A DNA stretch of 64,000 nucleotides, from contig CP071494.1 in NCBI GenBank assembly GCA_017354895.1, forward strand, positions 558,001 through 622,000, written 5' to 3'. Shown in pieces: positions 24,401-36,655 of the stretch. The notes below the pieces were generated by a model. The model ran no database searches. It was not told where the DNA came from and was given only the letters and a program-made list of their open reading frames with translations. Both the position numbers and the translations under genes were made by a program. Source of the DNA: Podospora comata. Its lineage: Eukaryota; Ascomycota; Sordariomycetes; Sordariales; Podosporaceae. How positions within the stretch are numbered: position 1 is the stretch's first letter; the number at the start of each line of letters is the position of its first letter.

Positions 24401-24806
24401 GGCTGACGAGAGAGCGCAGCTGTGCGAACGCATCTGTCATGTGTTCCAAGTGCTAGCTTCTTCCCTAATGCTGGAGTACCCCCTGACGGACGCGGTGCCG
24501 AGTGTTGACCGGACGAGGGACAGGCTGCTGGCCAAGATTTTCCAATTCCGAAAGGAACACAATCCTAGCGTGGTGCTGGACTATTCTTCTTCTAATGCGG
24601 GAAGTGGTAGTATCGGGTCGTCGGGGATGGGGTTCGGAGGACTGCTGGGTAAGCTGTCGCATTTGAACGTGGAGGAGAGAGATTATGCTCTGCTGTATGC
24701 ATATGCCTTGGTAACAGGGCAGGTGTCGGAGGAGCTCAAGGTGGTGGCCAAGGAGATTGAGGGGTTGTTTGGTGTGTTGGATGAGGATGCGCTTTTGTTG
24801 CAGTAA
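21444..24806 (+). CDS. Multi-pass ArAE_2 / FUSC_2 family transporter (BRE4-like)
   Basis: Three exons, 21444-21509, 21568-23500 and 23554-24806, coding 1083 aa. The small first exon (MSSSPTLPSPGQWPPRRPSK) joins in frame to KLRNGTFIIPATGERSRRVL, which decides the start. The N-terminal block of about six helices (about residues 90-270: HGVLKCTLAYTLGSLATFW, IEAVLIAIVAVVYAQIVSI, HALVLAVFIGGGFGFI and more) fits the ArAE_2_N domain. A cytoplasmic helical region follows, then a second helix cluster (about 670-830: GLLSFMIVCSMTVGASNTTG, ALALIPLGAMVAFWAFVVIV, LHRFVAVTAGILWGLIICRL) of the FUSC_2 type and a C-terminal ArAE_2 domain. An acidic DDDDDDE loop interrupts it. Relatives include plant malate channels, fusaric-acid-resistance pumps and yeast Bre4. 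Organic-anion export is a family-level guess. Confidence 0.88.
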
Positions 24807-25546
24807 ATAGGGTCAAGATTGAGTACGATAAGGGAGTGACGGCGGGCTTAAAAAGGAGTTGGTTTGGTTTGGGTAGGATGGGCAATAGGAACAGGAAAAG
24901 GAATTTGTATGGGAAATAGCATGGTAATGATACCTACGAATAAATGACATAGATGTACAAAGTTCACTTGAAGCCTTTGGTGACGTTGGTGTGGAGGTGT
25001 TGTCCGATGCCTGGCTGGAGTCTGATGTTTTGTTATAAAACGGACTTTGACTTTGAACTGGCAGGTTGTCATGGGCACCAGTCACTGAACTCATCCCGCG
25101 ATATCCCAGACTTCCCCAGACTTTTGCCCGCCACTCATGATCATGACGCTGTTGACATCTCGCGACAACAGGCAGGACGAGGTCAAGAAAATGCCAAGGA
25201 AAGACATTCTTGTTGTCTGATTGGACAATGGTGGGCTGACAATGGGCCTCTGTGGAGCGCTGTCTGAGCTGTGACCCGCCTGTTTCGCGTCGTCGCGAAC
25301 AATTTACGCGTAAATGCAGCGCGTCGCGCCAGGGGCAGGAATCCCGGATCCCTGCCTTTGCTCCTTCGCGTTCTTCACTTTTTAGCAATCCACTCTCGAC
25401 TTCAACCTGCACTTGCTTCTGTTTTCCCTCCATTCGCTCTTCCCAGCTGTTTTCAAGACATCGTTCCCTACCCAAAAGATACCCAGCTGTGACTTCCCAT
25501 CAACTCCTCCAACAAAACATTGCAGGAAAGAAAGAACCAGATCACC
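24807..25546. other. Intergenic region upstream of cdt1
   Basis: 740 bp between tandem genes. The 300 bp before cdt1 include a cell-cycle box (listed separately) and a CT-rich leader. No gene is supported; the long minus-strand open frame here has no recognisable motif. Confidence 0.45.
25286..25330 (+). promoter_or_regulatory. MluI cell-cycle box cluster upstream of cdt1
   Basis: A perfect ACGCGT (25306-25311) lies about 240 bp before the cdt1 ATG, inside a CGCG-rich patch with TTCGCGTC and GTCGCGAAC on one side and GCGCGTCGCGCC on the other. ACGCGT is the MBF (Mbp1/Swi6) recognition core for G1/S genes, and replication-licensing genes are classical MBF targets in yeasts. Binding here is inference. 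Confidence 0.5.
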
Positions 25547-27016
25547 ATGCCTGGTTTAATAACTCCCCGTAAGACGCGGTCGACCGTCAAGGGCACCAAG
25601 GTCCCTCCTGCCACGTCGAGTATTGCCAACTTAACAAAGATCTCCAAGCTCTCGACCCTTAGGAAGGACGTCATTTCCGAGAAGAAGGCCATCACCGGCA
25701 CCATCTTTGGTCGCACCTCCAACATTGAGATTGTCCTCACCACAAAGAAGAGGAAGGTTCAGGACGAGGTCGAGCCCACACCCAAGAAGCAATGTCGGGA
25801 GCCCGAGTCGAGACCAATCACGACTACCACTCCTGTTTCGAAAAGGAAGAAGACTGTCACATTCGACCTGACTGAGAACTCCGCCCCAGCCAAGCCAACT
25901 CCAAAACGCGCCGCTCCGGCATCCACACCCAGCAAGAAGCGGTCATACCAAGCCGACGACGAGACCGATACCTCTTCTCACACCTCGGCTCTTCTGGAAC
26001 GTCTCAACATCCGATCCCCCATCCCGAAGCGCACCAAGACAGTTGTCACCCCAGCCCAAAATGATTACGACCTCCCCCAAGAGCTCCTCGACCTCCTCGA
26101 CATGCAGACCGCCTTCCTCAAGACCCTGAACATGGAATACGCCCACAATGGCACCAACTCCCCCATCGACCTCCGAAAACTCTACCCCAGTGTCACCCGC
26201 ACCTGGGGAAAGCGTAGAGTATTACTCGTCGACATTCAGCGTCTGCTCGGAGTCTTAAACTGGACACCCGCCAAGTCCTCCCCCGAATCCCTCTTCATCC
26301 TCTCCGACTATGGCCGCCAGAAAATCTGCATCGACTTCTCCCCATCCCTGCCTGCGGGCCCGATCAGAGAGGCCGACTTGAATATGGATTTCAAGTCCAA
26401 CCTCCGCACGTTGTGGATGTCCTCCAACAAGAACGTCACCCTCTTCCTCGGCACCCTCCCCAAGGCTCCAATCAAGAAGTGCGAGAGCCTTCTCAAGGCC
26501 GCGATCCCAAAGCAGACAACCCTTGACTCCCTCAAGGCTGGTATCCAAGCCAGAAAAGAAGCCGAGCAAGCCGCCAAGGAGGAAGCCGCCAAGAAACTCG
26601 AGCAGGCGGTCAAGCCTGACGGAACAAAGATGACGCTGCTGGAGCGGATCAAGATGAAGGAGGTGGAGCTGAAGAATATGCCCGCGGGTCCTACGCCTCA
26701 GGAGCTGCAGAGGCTGGCGGCGCTTCACAGGGCGGAGGATGTGGCGGCCGTGATTGGGATGTTGTGCAAGGCCAGTGGTGGGCAGGCGAGGGTGTCGTTT
26801 ACGATGCAGCAGGTCCTGACCAAGCTGAAGGATTCGCTGAGGACGCCGATTAGCAGGGAGGACGCGGGGATTTGTGTGAGGTTGTTGGCGGCGGAGGTGA
26901 CGCCCGAGTGGATTAGGGTTGTGAAGCTGGGGGCGAGGGAGATGGTGGTTGTTGCTGTTGCTGGGCAGCCTAGTCTGACGGTGTTGAAGGAGAGAGTTGG
27001 CACGTTGTTGGGTTGA
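25547..27016 (+). CDS. cdt1: DNA replication licensing factor Cdt1
   Basis: Single exon of 489 aa. The ATG at 25547 (ATCACCATGCCTGG) is preferred over the upstream in-frame TTG at 25520. The N-terminus is basic and disordered, with many SP/TP sites (MPGLITPRKTRSTVKGTK, TPKKQCREP, SKRKKTVTFDL) that could be CDK or degron sites. A central fold (about residues 180-300: ELLDLLDMQTAFLKTLNMEY, YPSVTRTWGKRRVLLVDIQRLLGVL) corresponds to the geminin-binding/winged-helix part. The C-terminal winged helix (about 395-489: TLLERIKMKEVELKNMP, VSFTMQQVLTKLKDSLRTPIS, EWIRVVKLGAREMVVV) is the MCM2-7-binding Cdt1 C domain. Known role: loads MCM2-7 at origins with ORC and Cdc6 in G1. The MluI box upstream fits periodic expression. 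Confidence 0.85.
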   Translation: MPGLITPRKTRSTVKGTKVPPATSSIANLTKISKLSTLRKDVISEKKAITGTIFGRTSNIEIVLTTKKRKVQDEVEPTPKKQCREPESRPITTTTPVSKRKKTVTFDLTENSAPAKPTPKRAAPASTPSKKRSYQADDETDTSSHTSALLERLNIRSPIPKRTKTVVTPAQNDYDLPQELLDLLDMQTAFLKTLNMEYAHNGTNSPIDLRKLYPSVTRTWGKRRVLLVDIQRLLGVLNWTPAKSSPESLFILSDYGRQKICIDFSPSLPAGPIREADLNMDFKSNLRTLWMSSNKNVTLFLGTLPKAPIKKCESLLKAAIPKQTTLDSLKAGIQARKEAEQAAKEEAAKKLEQAVKPDGTKMTLLERIKMKEVELKNMPAGPTPQELQRLAALHRAEDVAAVIGMLCKASGGQARVSFTMQQVLTKLKDSLRTPISREDAGICVRLLAAEVTPEWIRVVKLGAREMVVVAVAGQPSLTVLKERVGTLLG

Positions 27017-28241
27017 GGGGAGGTTGAGATTAGGGCTGTCTGGGTGTGGCTTGAGGTTATTTACGGAAAGGGTGGGGGAGTCTGGGTTATGGCTTGCGAA
27101 GATGATGCGTTCTTTTTCGAAATGGGAAACATGAAGAAGGGAAAAAAGGACATGGTGATACCCCTGTATTTTGTTGGGGAACTTTGTTGTATAAATTTCT
27201 GGGAATGGAGACTTTGGGGGTATGTTGTTACTACTACTTTTATAACTTTGCATTTTGGGGTGGGCATGGCATTGCGTTTTTGTTGTACTTCATGGAAAAA
27301 GTACGCGCGTGGTATTATAGCATAGCATATTTGGACTGAGAAGTCTGTCGTGTTTGAATAAAGAAGAGTCAAAGCAAGAGTTGTGCCTGGTGGGCTTGAT
27401 GTGTGTTGGTGTGGAGATATATACTCATCACTGCGGAGCAAAGCTTTTGGAAGAAGATTTTTGTTTTTGTTTCAAACAGCAGGAGGTAGGTAAACAGTTT
27501 GGGACTTTCTGACTGAGATGGTCATTTTTGAGAGGAGAGAGATGCTTGCATGCATGCCATTCTCAACCTTTTCGGGATGGTACTTGAAAGATAGTCCGCC
27601 GACTTTTAGAAATCCTTGGTAGGTCTCCGAGGATAGTTGTTGATAATCAGTTCAGGGTATTCAAAACATTCCATACCTACCATGATGCCCAAACCCAGTG
27701 TAACAAAAGCGTAAGCACAAGGATCTCCCATAGCTGCTGGCTAGATAGGCAACCTGGAATACAGGCGCACAGTGTTCAACCAAGTTTATTGCACATTGTA
27801 CAAAACCCCTATCATCTTCCATCTTGACTCCCCTTCCAGATCTAACAAAATCGCCTGCCGGGCTTGGCACACAATATCCATCGTCCGCCCCATCCATCCA
27901 AGCAGCTTCCCAAGCCCCTCCCAGAAAAACCCATCCCCCCGTATCCTCCCGTTTAGGCTGGGCGAGAAGTGATGTTGTAGTTAGGTCAGGACAGCTGTTG
28001 GCTTGATTAAGAAGGCGACGGCATAAACGTGATCTGGTCTGCTGATATAGAACTCCTATTTCATCGCTGAAGCTATGGAAAGACTCTTTCTTTTTGTGCC
28101 CACGATTCTGAACAGATCAGGGGTGGAGAAAGATGTGAGTTGAGAGAAAATAGTGAAGAAAATCGAGGAGAAAAACAAGTCTGAAAAGAGATGATGATTT
28201 TGATGCAAGGAAACACCCTTTTCTCGTACGAATGGTTTCTC
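27017..28241. other. Convergent 3' region of cdt1 and the MAPKK gene
   Basis: 1.2 kb between two converging genes. I see only short, unconvincing open frames and no repeat or RNA gene. Confidence 0.45.
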
Positions 28242-30097
28242 TTAGTAGTGCCTGCCGCCTGAGGACGACCCCGGCCCCATGGCCCGTCGTAGGTTTTCTC
28301 TTCTCAGTTCCTCGGAGGTTAACTGTCTTCGCGGCGCAGGAGGGAGAGGTCCGCTGGGAGGAGCTGGTCGCATGGGCAACGACATGGTGGTTGATTTGGT
28401 GGCGGTACTGGGAGATGATGTGCGTTGAGGAGGAGCCATGCTCGGGGACGCTGTGCGCTGGGGGGGAGCCATGCTAGGAGAGGCGGTGCGCTGAGGGGGA
28501 GGAGCTGTACGTTGGGGAGGAGGAGCCATGCTGGGGGAGCCGGTACGACGAGGGGGCTGTTGGTCTTCATAGGCAACAGAGCCAGAGGGTCTGGATCTGT
28601 GCTGCATCACCGAGTTTGTGCTGGCTACTCGCGGTCCCAGTCCCGGATGTACATTCGCTCCACCTGCGCGGCCAAGGCTGATTGATCCGCTGCCGCTGCG
28701 TGGCGGGGGTCGTGTCGGTACGCTATCAAATTGGTCACGAGGTGACACCATGGTCCCCAAGATGGGAATCTCACCTGAAGTGGGTGTTTGCTGAACCCCC
28801 CCCTCATTCTGTACTGGGTACGATGGCGAATCACTGGAGCGCAGGAGATCCTGGATAGCCGGAGAGAGCTGCGGTGCCAGATGGGACTTGCGGTTGTCCC
28901 TATCCATAAGACCGCAGGCCCATTCTCTCAGATCCACAGGTGTTCTCTTGGCTGCTTGTACAAAAGGATCGCGGTCCTGTGGGTTGGGTCAGTGTCGGTG
29001 TGAGTAACATGCTAGGTGAGCCATCACTTACAAAAAGCTCTTGAGGGGTTGGTCGGCGCTCGGGTTCCTTGTACAGACACTTCTGAATCATATCATCAAG
29101 AATCTGAGGGAAGGCGTCGCTCTTGGGTAGCCTGGGCGCGGGCTCGTGTACAATCTGCTGAAGCAGGTCAAGAATACCGGCAGGGGCGCTCTCGGCATCA
29201 GAGAGTTGGTCCGCTGCAGCGAATGGGAACTTTCCAATAGCCAGTTCCATGATGGACAAGCCGAAACTCCACACATCTGACTTGACCGTATACTTCTCAC
29301 CCTGAATTCTTTCAGGGGCCATGTATGTTGACGTACCGACAAAGGTGTCAGCGATCGAGTTGATGAGCTCACCGGATACGCCAAAATCGCAGAGCTTGAT
29401 GGATCCTCGCGAGTTGACGAGGATGTTGGAGGGCTTGATGTCGCGGTGCATGATGTGGTGTTTTGAGTAGAGGTATGTAAGACCTCCAAGAGTCGCCTCG
29501 GCGATCTTGCCCAGAACATCCACACGGATGGGACCGAATACTCGTGATACCCGGTCCAGAGAGCTATCCGAATTACTGTCAGCCGTGTCAAACACCTTGA
29601 GAGCAAGAATACAACACACCCGACATCCATGTACTCCATGCACATGATCACATCGTTGTTCTCGTTCAGGAAAGCGCCGTAGAAGGTCACGATGTAGTCG
29701 GAATGGCAGCCACGCATAATCTGAAGCTCACGAACTATACGCTTCCGCATCTCCTTCTTGGCCTCGACATGAATGATCTGTGATTTGGAGGTTAGAACAC
29801 CCAAGGAGCCAAGCAAGCCACCTTACGAAGACTAACCTTGCGGGCCATCACTGTGTTGGTCGGGATATGCTTGACTTTGCTGACGGTTCCACCATTGCCA
29901 GCTCCAAGATCCTTGATGATCTCCAGGTCTTCAGGCTTCAAGTCCAAGTTGAACTCGATACCAATTTCTAGCTGTTCGTCTTCCCCCTTTGGGCGAGCAT
30001 TCTCGGCGGTCGGGGGAGGCTTAGGGGCGGCAGGTGTCAGAGCAAGACCCTTGACGTTCTTGCGCTTCATAGAGCGCGGGGCGAATGCGTCAGCCAT
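28242..30097 (-). CDS. ste7: MAP kinase kinase, Ste7/MEK-2 type (Fus3/Kss1 pathway)
   Basis: Four minus-strand exons, 30097-29837, 29777-29620, 29563-29032 and 28976-28242, coding 561 aa; all introns are 55-60 bp. The N-terminus [20 protein letters not shown] is the signature of filamentous Ste7/Fuz7/Mst7 orthologues. Kinase domain about residues 65-330: [15 protein letters not shown] lysine K87 (VMARK), HRD catalytic D181, DFG D199, and activation-loop S209 and T213 in [17 protein letters not shown], the S-x3-T layout used by MAPKK kinases. Known role: relays Ste11-type MAPKKK signals to the Fus3/Kss1 MAPK for mating, hyphal fusion and, in pathogens, infection structures. The C-terminal tail of about 170 aa is Pro/Ser/Arg-rich with tandem [11 protein letters not shown] units. 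The acceptor of intron 2 (GGATAG) was chosen because it restores GSLDRV. Confidence 0.93.
28420..28550 (-). repeat. Tandem 11-residue repeat in the MAPKK tail
   Basis: The coding strand repeats a unit of about 33 bp for [11 protein letters not shown] three to four times, with the first unit shortened (APPPQ). The repeats stay in frame, so length can vary without breaking the gene. Confidence 0.75.
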
Positions 30098-32207
30098 GGT
30101 AGACGGTTCGAATTCGCGACGAGTCTTGTGTTTCGATTGTCTGGAATTACTGAGCGCGCGCCGAACCTGATCGCAATTGCCTGCGGGCAGGAGGCAACAC
30201 AGGTGGAGTTTGGGCTCGGGGGACTGGCAGGCAGCTTTGGACCGTTCGTCGGGCGCCGGTGAAAAGTAGTCTGTTGCTCCGTGGTAACCCTCTCAGAGCT
30301 ACCCGAGACTAAAGATAGGTATTACTGGCAACGGATTCTCGCGTACGTCCTCGGGGTGCTGGGCTCGTCGCGTTTAGTGAGCGGTGGATCGGGCAAACCA
30401 CAGTGTTGGAGAGGTCCTCGTAACCTGGAAGTCCTTGAGGCGGTATACGTATGATATGTAGGCTACAAGGCAGGTAGACACAGACAAGGCGCAGCACAGG
30501 TTCAAAGAGATAGTGGGTGAGGCCTTAAAGCGATGACAGCGGAGAAGGAGGTTTCATTCAGAAAAAATCGGGGGGATGTGGACGTTTCCTAAGACTGAGT
30601 GTCGCGGACGGTCAGTGGCAGTCAATGTGGGGTTCCAGGAGGTGGCCTGGGCTGCGAAGAGAGAAACGAGGCACAAAGGAGGGGTGGTGTCCGTGATTCC
30701 CTGCGATTGGGAGGGGACAGGGGATGAGCCAGGGGCACGTCCCATCAAGGTGCCCTTCACCTGCCAACTGCCACTGCACGCTCACCAATGATTTCTAGAG
30801 AACGGCTGGTTTGCCGCCAATATTTGCAATGTCTTGGATGAGAGTCAGCAGTAAAGGAAATGCGACTGGATTTCCCAAGATGCGAATAAAAGGCGCAGAG
30901 TTGACTTATCAGTATTGTCCATGTCTCTCAAAGCATAGTATTTGGTTGAAATGGACTGCACTGTGTAAGGTAACCAAGACTTTTAGTTGTGATGGGAACC
31001 CAACTTAGAAGATGGGCTGGTAGCTACTGTAAACCTAGGTGGTAGGTCCGTCCGTTATGGCCTGGATCTGAGGTCATTTTATTACGAATTCAACATCGAG
31101 GTGCAGGATGAACGGTCCCCTTGCACTGGCAGGAAATCTCGAATCCGGGCGAGAAATAGGGGCAGGCGTGTTTCGTCTGGTTTTGGTTTTTGCTAAACCA
31201 TGCTGTCTGGCTTGATTGGGAAGATTTCATGCGACCTCCTCTATATCTGAAGAGAGCTATCGCCCACGACCGCGGAGATAAGCACTGGGCGTTTAACTGC
31301 CCACTGCGTTTGGGCTGCTACCGCCACGCTACAGCCGTCCTCCCTTGATGATCTCATCCCTGGCCACCAAGAGCCGAGTCGTTCTCGGCCTCCACTGCAC
31401 ATCAAGGAGTTTCCTGGGTAGCTTCCGCCCCCGCGCCGCCCCGCTGCCGGGGAAGCGAACGCCGAACCCACGTGCGTCAAGCCCGGGATGCTATTCCCGA
31501 CCGACCTGAAGCTTTGAAGAATAAAAAAGTGAGATACTACATAGAACAGAGACTTGAACTGTAGTTGGAGACAGGGGACAGTGTACGTTATACATCATCA
31601 ATATCAGGGATTTCTGAGAATGATATTACAGAGCTTAAAAATCATTGGGATGCGGCACCAGTGTGTGAATCTGAATTGGAAAGTATTCTTCGTTAACCAG
31701 CAATTTTAAAGGATGCCGGGATTTTGCGTTGGAATCGAGGGAATATAAATGCAAAGCAGCATGTATTCAAGATTGTGCGTTGGCTACTGGGCGAGAACAG
31801 TTAAAGTTGAACCCCAAGTCTTACATCACTGGACCTTGAAGCACGGACCTCCTACATACTCTGCACGATTACAGGCGAGGCTGAACGCGTCGTGGTGCCA
31901 CAGTTGGGGCGTGCGCTGCTCCAAAAAAACCAGCAGTCAGCCTTCCCGTCTGTGTCGCCGGCAACTTTTGGCAGCAGGCACCCAGAACCTTTGAGATCCC
32001 CACCACTCGCTGGACAACTTGCGCCGGCCACTCCTTTCCCTTTTCTTTTGCTTTCTTTCCTTCTACATCACACGCCCGCGCCCAATTGCCAGCGGCGCTT
32101 CCCACTATCGCAAGTGACCGCTTTTTGGCCAAGCAACAAAACGCGCCAACTTACTCCGTAATACTGCTGCAGACCGACCTTCAGTTTGCGCGATCCCAAC
32201 CACGAAA
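30098..32207. other. Divergent promoter region of the MAPKK gene and spt6
   Basis: 2.1 kb with no supportable gene. GC-rich blocks (30170-30420 and 31120-31480) alternate with an AT-rich block (31500-31760). The stretch before spt6 is CT-rich. Part may be a long 5' UTR of either gene. Confidence 0.45.
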
Positions 32208-35200
32208 ATGAGCAACGACTTGCGCAACTTGATCGATGGCGAGGCCGAGCTCGATGACGAGGATGATGATGCCTCCTTTGATGAGGAGGCCGGCGAGGGC
32301 CGTAGGGACAAGCCCTTAATCGATGATTCCAGCGAGGAAGAAGATGATGACGATGATGAGGAAGAAGCTAGAAGAGTATGCTCCACCTTCCCCATGCGCC
32401 CACCATCACTAGTTTCTGTTGCTAATTCATCTTTGACGTGCCTAGATTCGAGAAGGCTTCATTGTCGATGAGGACGAGGAGGAAGAGGAGGACGAAGATG
32501 TCGAAGAGCGACGCAACAGAAAGAGGCGTCGGAGAGCCGAAAGAGAAGAAGAGCAACTCGATGAAGAAGATCTCGATCTCATCGGTGAAGCAAACCCAGA
32601 CTGGGGACGCAAGGCACAGCCCCAGGTACGCTCAGCCAGTTGATCATACCAACATTCATCATGTGCTAACACCATGTCCAGCAAAACAAGTTCAAGCGGC
32701 TGAAGCGCGGCCATCGCGATGAGGATCGTGGCTCCGAACGCCGCGGCCTGGCCGAAATCTTTTCCGACGATGACGAAGAAATGGCCGACGACCGAGCCTA
32801 TGGCCGCCAGAGCCACCGCCAAGCCGACGAGTTTGATGACTTCATCGAGGAAGACTACCCCGAAGATGATGAGGAGCGCATCCAACGCCAGGAGGATATG
32901 GAAGTTGCCCGGCCGAGAGATAAGGGTCTCACCGTCGATACGACTGGTCTGGATAAGGAGGCGCTTGACGACATGGAAGCTATTTTCGGAAATGGCGAAG
33001 ACTACGACTGGGCTCTGCAGATGGAGGAAGAAGAGGAGGAGCGCGAACGTGAAGAGCAGCAGATCGAGCTCAAGGATGTTTTTGAGCCGTCGCAACTCAA
33101 GGAGAAGCTCCTTACCGACGAGGACAACGAGATTCGCGTCAACGACGACCCAGAGCGTTTCCAACTGGATCGCAAGCCTTTCCAACATCAGCAAACTTCG
33201 GCCGAAGGGTTCAAGGAGGAGGCCAGATGGATTACCAACCTCATCTTGCCACACAAGCGCCTTTCAAGTGATCTTCACGGACCTTTGACCAAGGCTGTGT
33301 GTCAGGTACTCGAGTTCTTCGTCATCGACGCCTATGAAGTGCCCTTTGTTTTTCAACAACGCCGAGACTACCTCATTCATGCCAAGAAGTCACGAAACTT
33401 GGATCGTGATGATCCGGATGCTCCCGCATTCAACATTGATGCCGAAAAGTTGCTTAACCAGGATGATCTCTGGCGCATTCTTGAGCTGGATATCAAGTTC
33501 CGGTCCCTGGTTGAGAAGAGAACAGTGCTCGAGAAATCATACAACAGCTTGAAAGAGAAGCTCAACATCCAGGACGACATCATCGAAAGCATGACTCGTG
33601 CGGCCGAAACGACAGAAGAGTTGCAGGATCTACAGGATTACTTCAACTTCCGGTACTCTGCCGAAATCAAGCAGGCTGCTGCCATGGCCGCTCAAGAGGA
33701 GGGTCACCAGACCGAACAGCTCAAGCGTCCGGGCACCAAGACAGCCCTCTTTGAGCGCATCAGGAAGTCCAAGGCCTACGAGTTCGTGCAGGCACTCGGC
33801 ATCTCGCCTGATCAACTTGCCAGAAACGCGCTACAAGACGGAAGGAGGGTTTCATCTGATGACAATCCCCAGGACCCCATCTCGCTCGCGGATAGCTTAG
33901 TGGACAACTTTTTCTACACGGCCGAACAGGTCACCAACGCGGCCCGCCAGATGTACGCAGAAGAGCTCTTCGTCAGCCCCCGGATGCGCAAATTCTTCCG
34001 TAAAAACTACTACGGCACTGGCATTGTGAACTGCCGTCGCACAGAAAAAGGTCTCAGGAAGATCGACGAGTCTCATCCATATTACGAGATCAAGTATCTT
34101 GTCAACTACAGCATCATGGATTTCGTGGATCGGCCCGAGGTGTTCTTGAAGATGATGAAGGCAGAAGAAGAAGGCCTGGTGGAAATTCGCGTCGAGCTCA
34201 GCAACGAGCGTAGCTTTAGGAAGAATCTTTACCAAGATTTCGTATCCGACAACTTCAGCTCGCTGGCTGATGCGTGGAATGGGGAGAGAGAAAAAGTGCT
34301 CGACATGGCCATTCACCGTCTCCACAAGGTGATTGAGAAGGGTGTCAAGGAATCCATACGGACTGCGTGCCAGGAACGGCTTCTCCAAGCCTGCCGTGAG
34401 GAGTATTCTAAGCGTCTCGATCAAGCCCCGATCAAGCCCAAGGGCATGGTTCTCGGTACAGTACCTCGAGTGCTTGTTCTCACCAACGGCATGGGCGACC
34501 CCGGCCGCGACCCTATCTACTGGGCGTGTATGGACGAGCATGGCAAGGTGAATGAGTATGGCACCTTTAACAACCTGGCTCGGGATGAGAACCAACGCGA
34601 GGAGTTTGCTTCGCTTTGCGTACGGAAGGAGTTTGACATGGTCGGTATTTGTGGCTTTTCGGCAGACACACAACGACTCATCAAAGACGTCGAGGGCCTC
34701 ATCAGCGACAAGGGTCTAATGGGCCCTCCCTACCCTGACCCGAAAACTGACGAGAGTCGTGTCGATCTCTTGGACGTTGTTGTCGTCAACGATGAGGTTG
34801 CGCGCCTGTACAAGGACAGCCCTCGGGGCGTCACAGACCACCCCACGTTGAATCCTCTTACTCGCTACTGTATCGCTTTGGCTCGGTACATGCAAAATCC
34901 GCTGAAGGAATATGCCGCTCTTGGCAAGGATGTGATCTCCTTGTCGATCCACCCATATCAGCAATATCTCCCGCAAGACAAGCTCCTCAAGCAGTTGGAG
35001 ACGGCGATGGTTGATATGGTCAACCTTATCGGTGTTGAAATCAACGAAGCTATGAAGGATCCATATACCGCCAACTTGCTTCCCTATATCGCTGGTCTTG
35101 GCCCTCGCAAGGCGCAGCTTTTAATCAAGGGAATCAATGCCAACGGCGGTGTCGTCAATGCTCGTGACGAACTGGTTGGTGATTTCTCTCGCCACAAGAT

Positions 35201-36655
35201 CCCAGTGCTGGGCCCAAGAGTGTGGAACAATGCCGCAAGCTTCCTCTACATCGAATACGACTCGACCCATCCTGACTCGGATCCACTGGATAACACACGT
35301 ATCCATCCCGAGGACTACGACCTGGCTCGCAAGGTCGCCGCCGATGCCTTGGGTCTCGACGAAGAGGATGTCAAGGCCGAGACGGACCTTAATGGACCAG
35401 CCGCTATCGTTCGCAAACTCTTCAATGATGATGTCCAAGAAAAGGTGAATGAGCTGATCCTCGAGGAGTACGCCGAGCAGTTGGAGCGCGAGTACTCGCA
35501 ACGGAAGCGCGCCACGCTTGAGGCTATCAGGGCAGAGCTGCAAGTGCCATTTGAAGAGCTTCGCAAGAACTTTGTAACTCTTACTGGCGACCAGATCTTC
35601 ACCATGTTCACCGGTGAGACAAGGGAGTCGCTTTGCGAGGGTATGATTGTGCCAGTCAATGTCCGCGTTGTGAAGGACGACTTCGCTATCGTCAAGCTCG
35701 ACTGCGGCATCGAAGGCAGAATTGAGGCTCATGAAACCTCGCACCGCCACTCCGTCAAGGATGTTTTGAGCGTGGGCCAGACGGTTCAAGCCAAGCTCAT
35801 CGACGTCAACCGCAAGGACATGACCTGCAAGCTCACCATGCGGGAAGAGGAGATGCGCAGACCTTATCGCAAGAACTATGATCACGGCCGGGATCAATGG
35901 GATTATAGACTGGAAGATGCCGACCGTGAGGAGCTGCGCGAGAAGGACAGGGTGACGGGACGCACTCAGAGGGTCATCAAGCACCCGCTTTTCAAGCCTT
36001 TCAACAGCACTCAGGCCGAGGAATATCTCGGCGGGCAACCCCCCGGAGAGGTTGTCATTCGGCCATCGTCCAAGGGTAATGACCACCTTACCATCACGTG
36101 GAAGGTGGCCGACGGTGTCCACCAGCATATTGACGTGCTGGAGCTCCAAAAGGACAATGAGTTCTCTGTGGGCAAGGTCCTCAAGGTCGGGAGCAAGTAC
36201 ACATACACCGATCTGGACGAGTTGATTGTCGACCACGTCAAGGCCATGGCGAAGAAGGTCGATGAGCTGATGCAGCATGAGAAGTTCCAGAAGGGATCGC
36301 GTGCCGATCTTGGTAAGTTCTTCCTCCCAACATACTGTTCTGGCCACTGATGGATCACTAACATGTCAAAACAGAAAAATGGCTCACAACATATATCGAT
36401 GCCAATCCAACTCGTTCCACCTACGCCTTCTGCATCGACAAGAAGCACCCGGGCTATTTCCACCTGTGCTTCAAGGCGTCCAAGAATTCCAAAGTCAACG
36501 GATGGGTGGTCCGTGTCGTACCCCATGCTTACGAGCTGATGAAGAACGCCTACCCGGATATGAGAGCTCTCACGAACGGGTTCAAGCTCCGGTATCAAAG
36601 CGAGATGCTGAAGATGCAGCAGGGTGGCGGTGGAGGAGGGGGCCAGAGACGCTAG
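32208..36655 (+). CDS. spt6: Transcription elongation factor Spt6
   Basis: Four exons, 32208-32375, 32446-32625, 32682-36312 and 36375-36655, coding 1419 aa. All splice sites are canonical. The acidic N-terminus (runs of D/E, then [29 protein letters not shown]) matches the histone/Iws1-binding region. The core follows: helix-turn-helix, a YqgF/RNase H-like domain ([38 protein letters not shown]), helix-hairpin-helix ([17 protein letters not shown]), and S1 ([25 protein letters not shown]). The tandem SH2 is at the end ([17 protein letters not shown] ... [20 protein letters not shown]; second SH2 across the last intron). Known role: nucleosome chaperone travelling with RNA polymerase II and binding the Rpb1 linker through the tandem SH2. 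The last exon ends in a Gly-rich tail, [10 protein letters not shown]. The gene looks complete. Confidence 0.97.

Noticed and set aside
24813-25475. 220-aa minus-strand open frame upstream of cdt1
   Set aside because: It overlaps the cdt1 promoter and the transporter 3' flank, has low complexity and no known domain.
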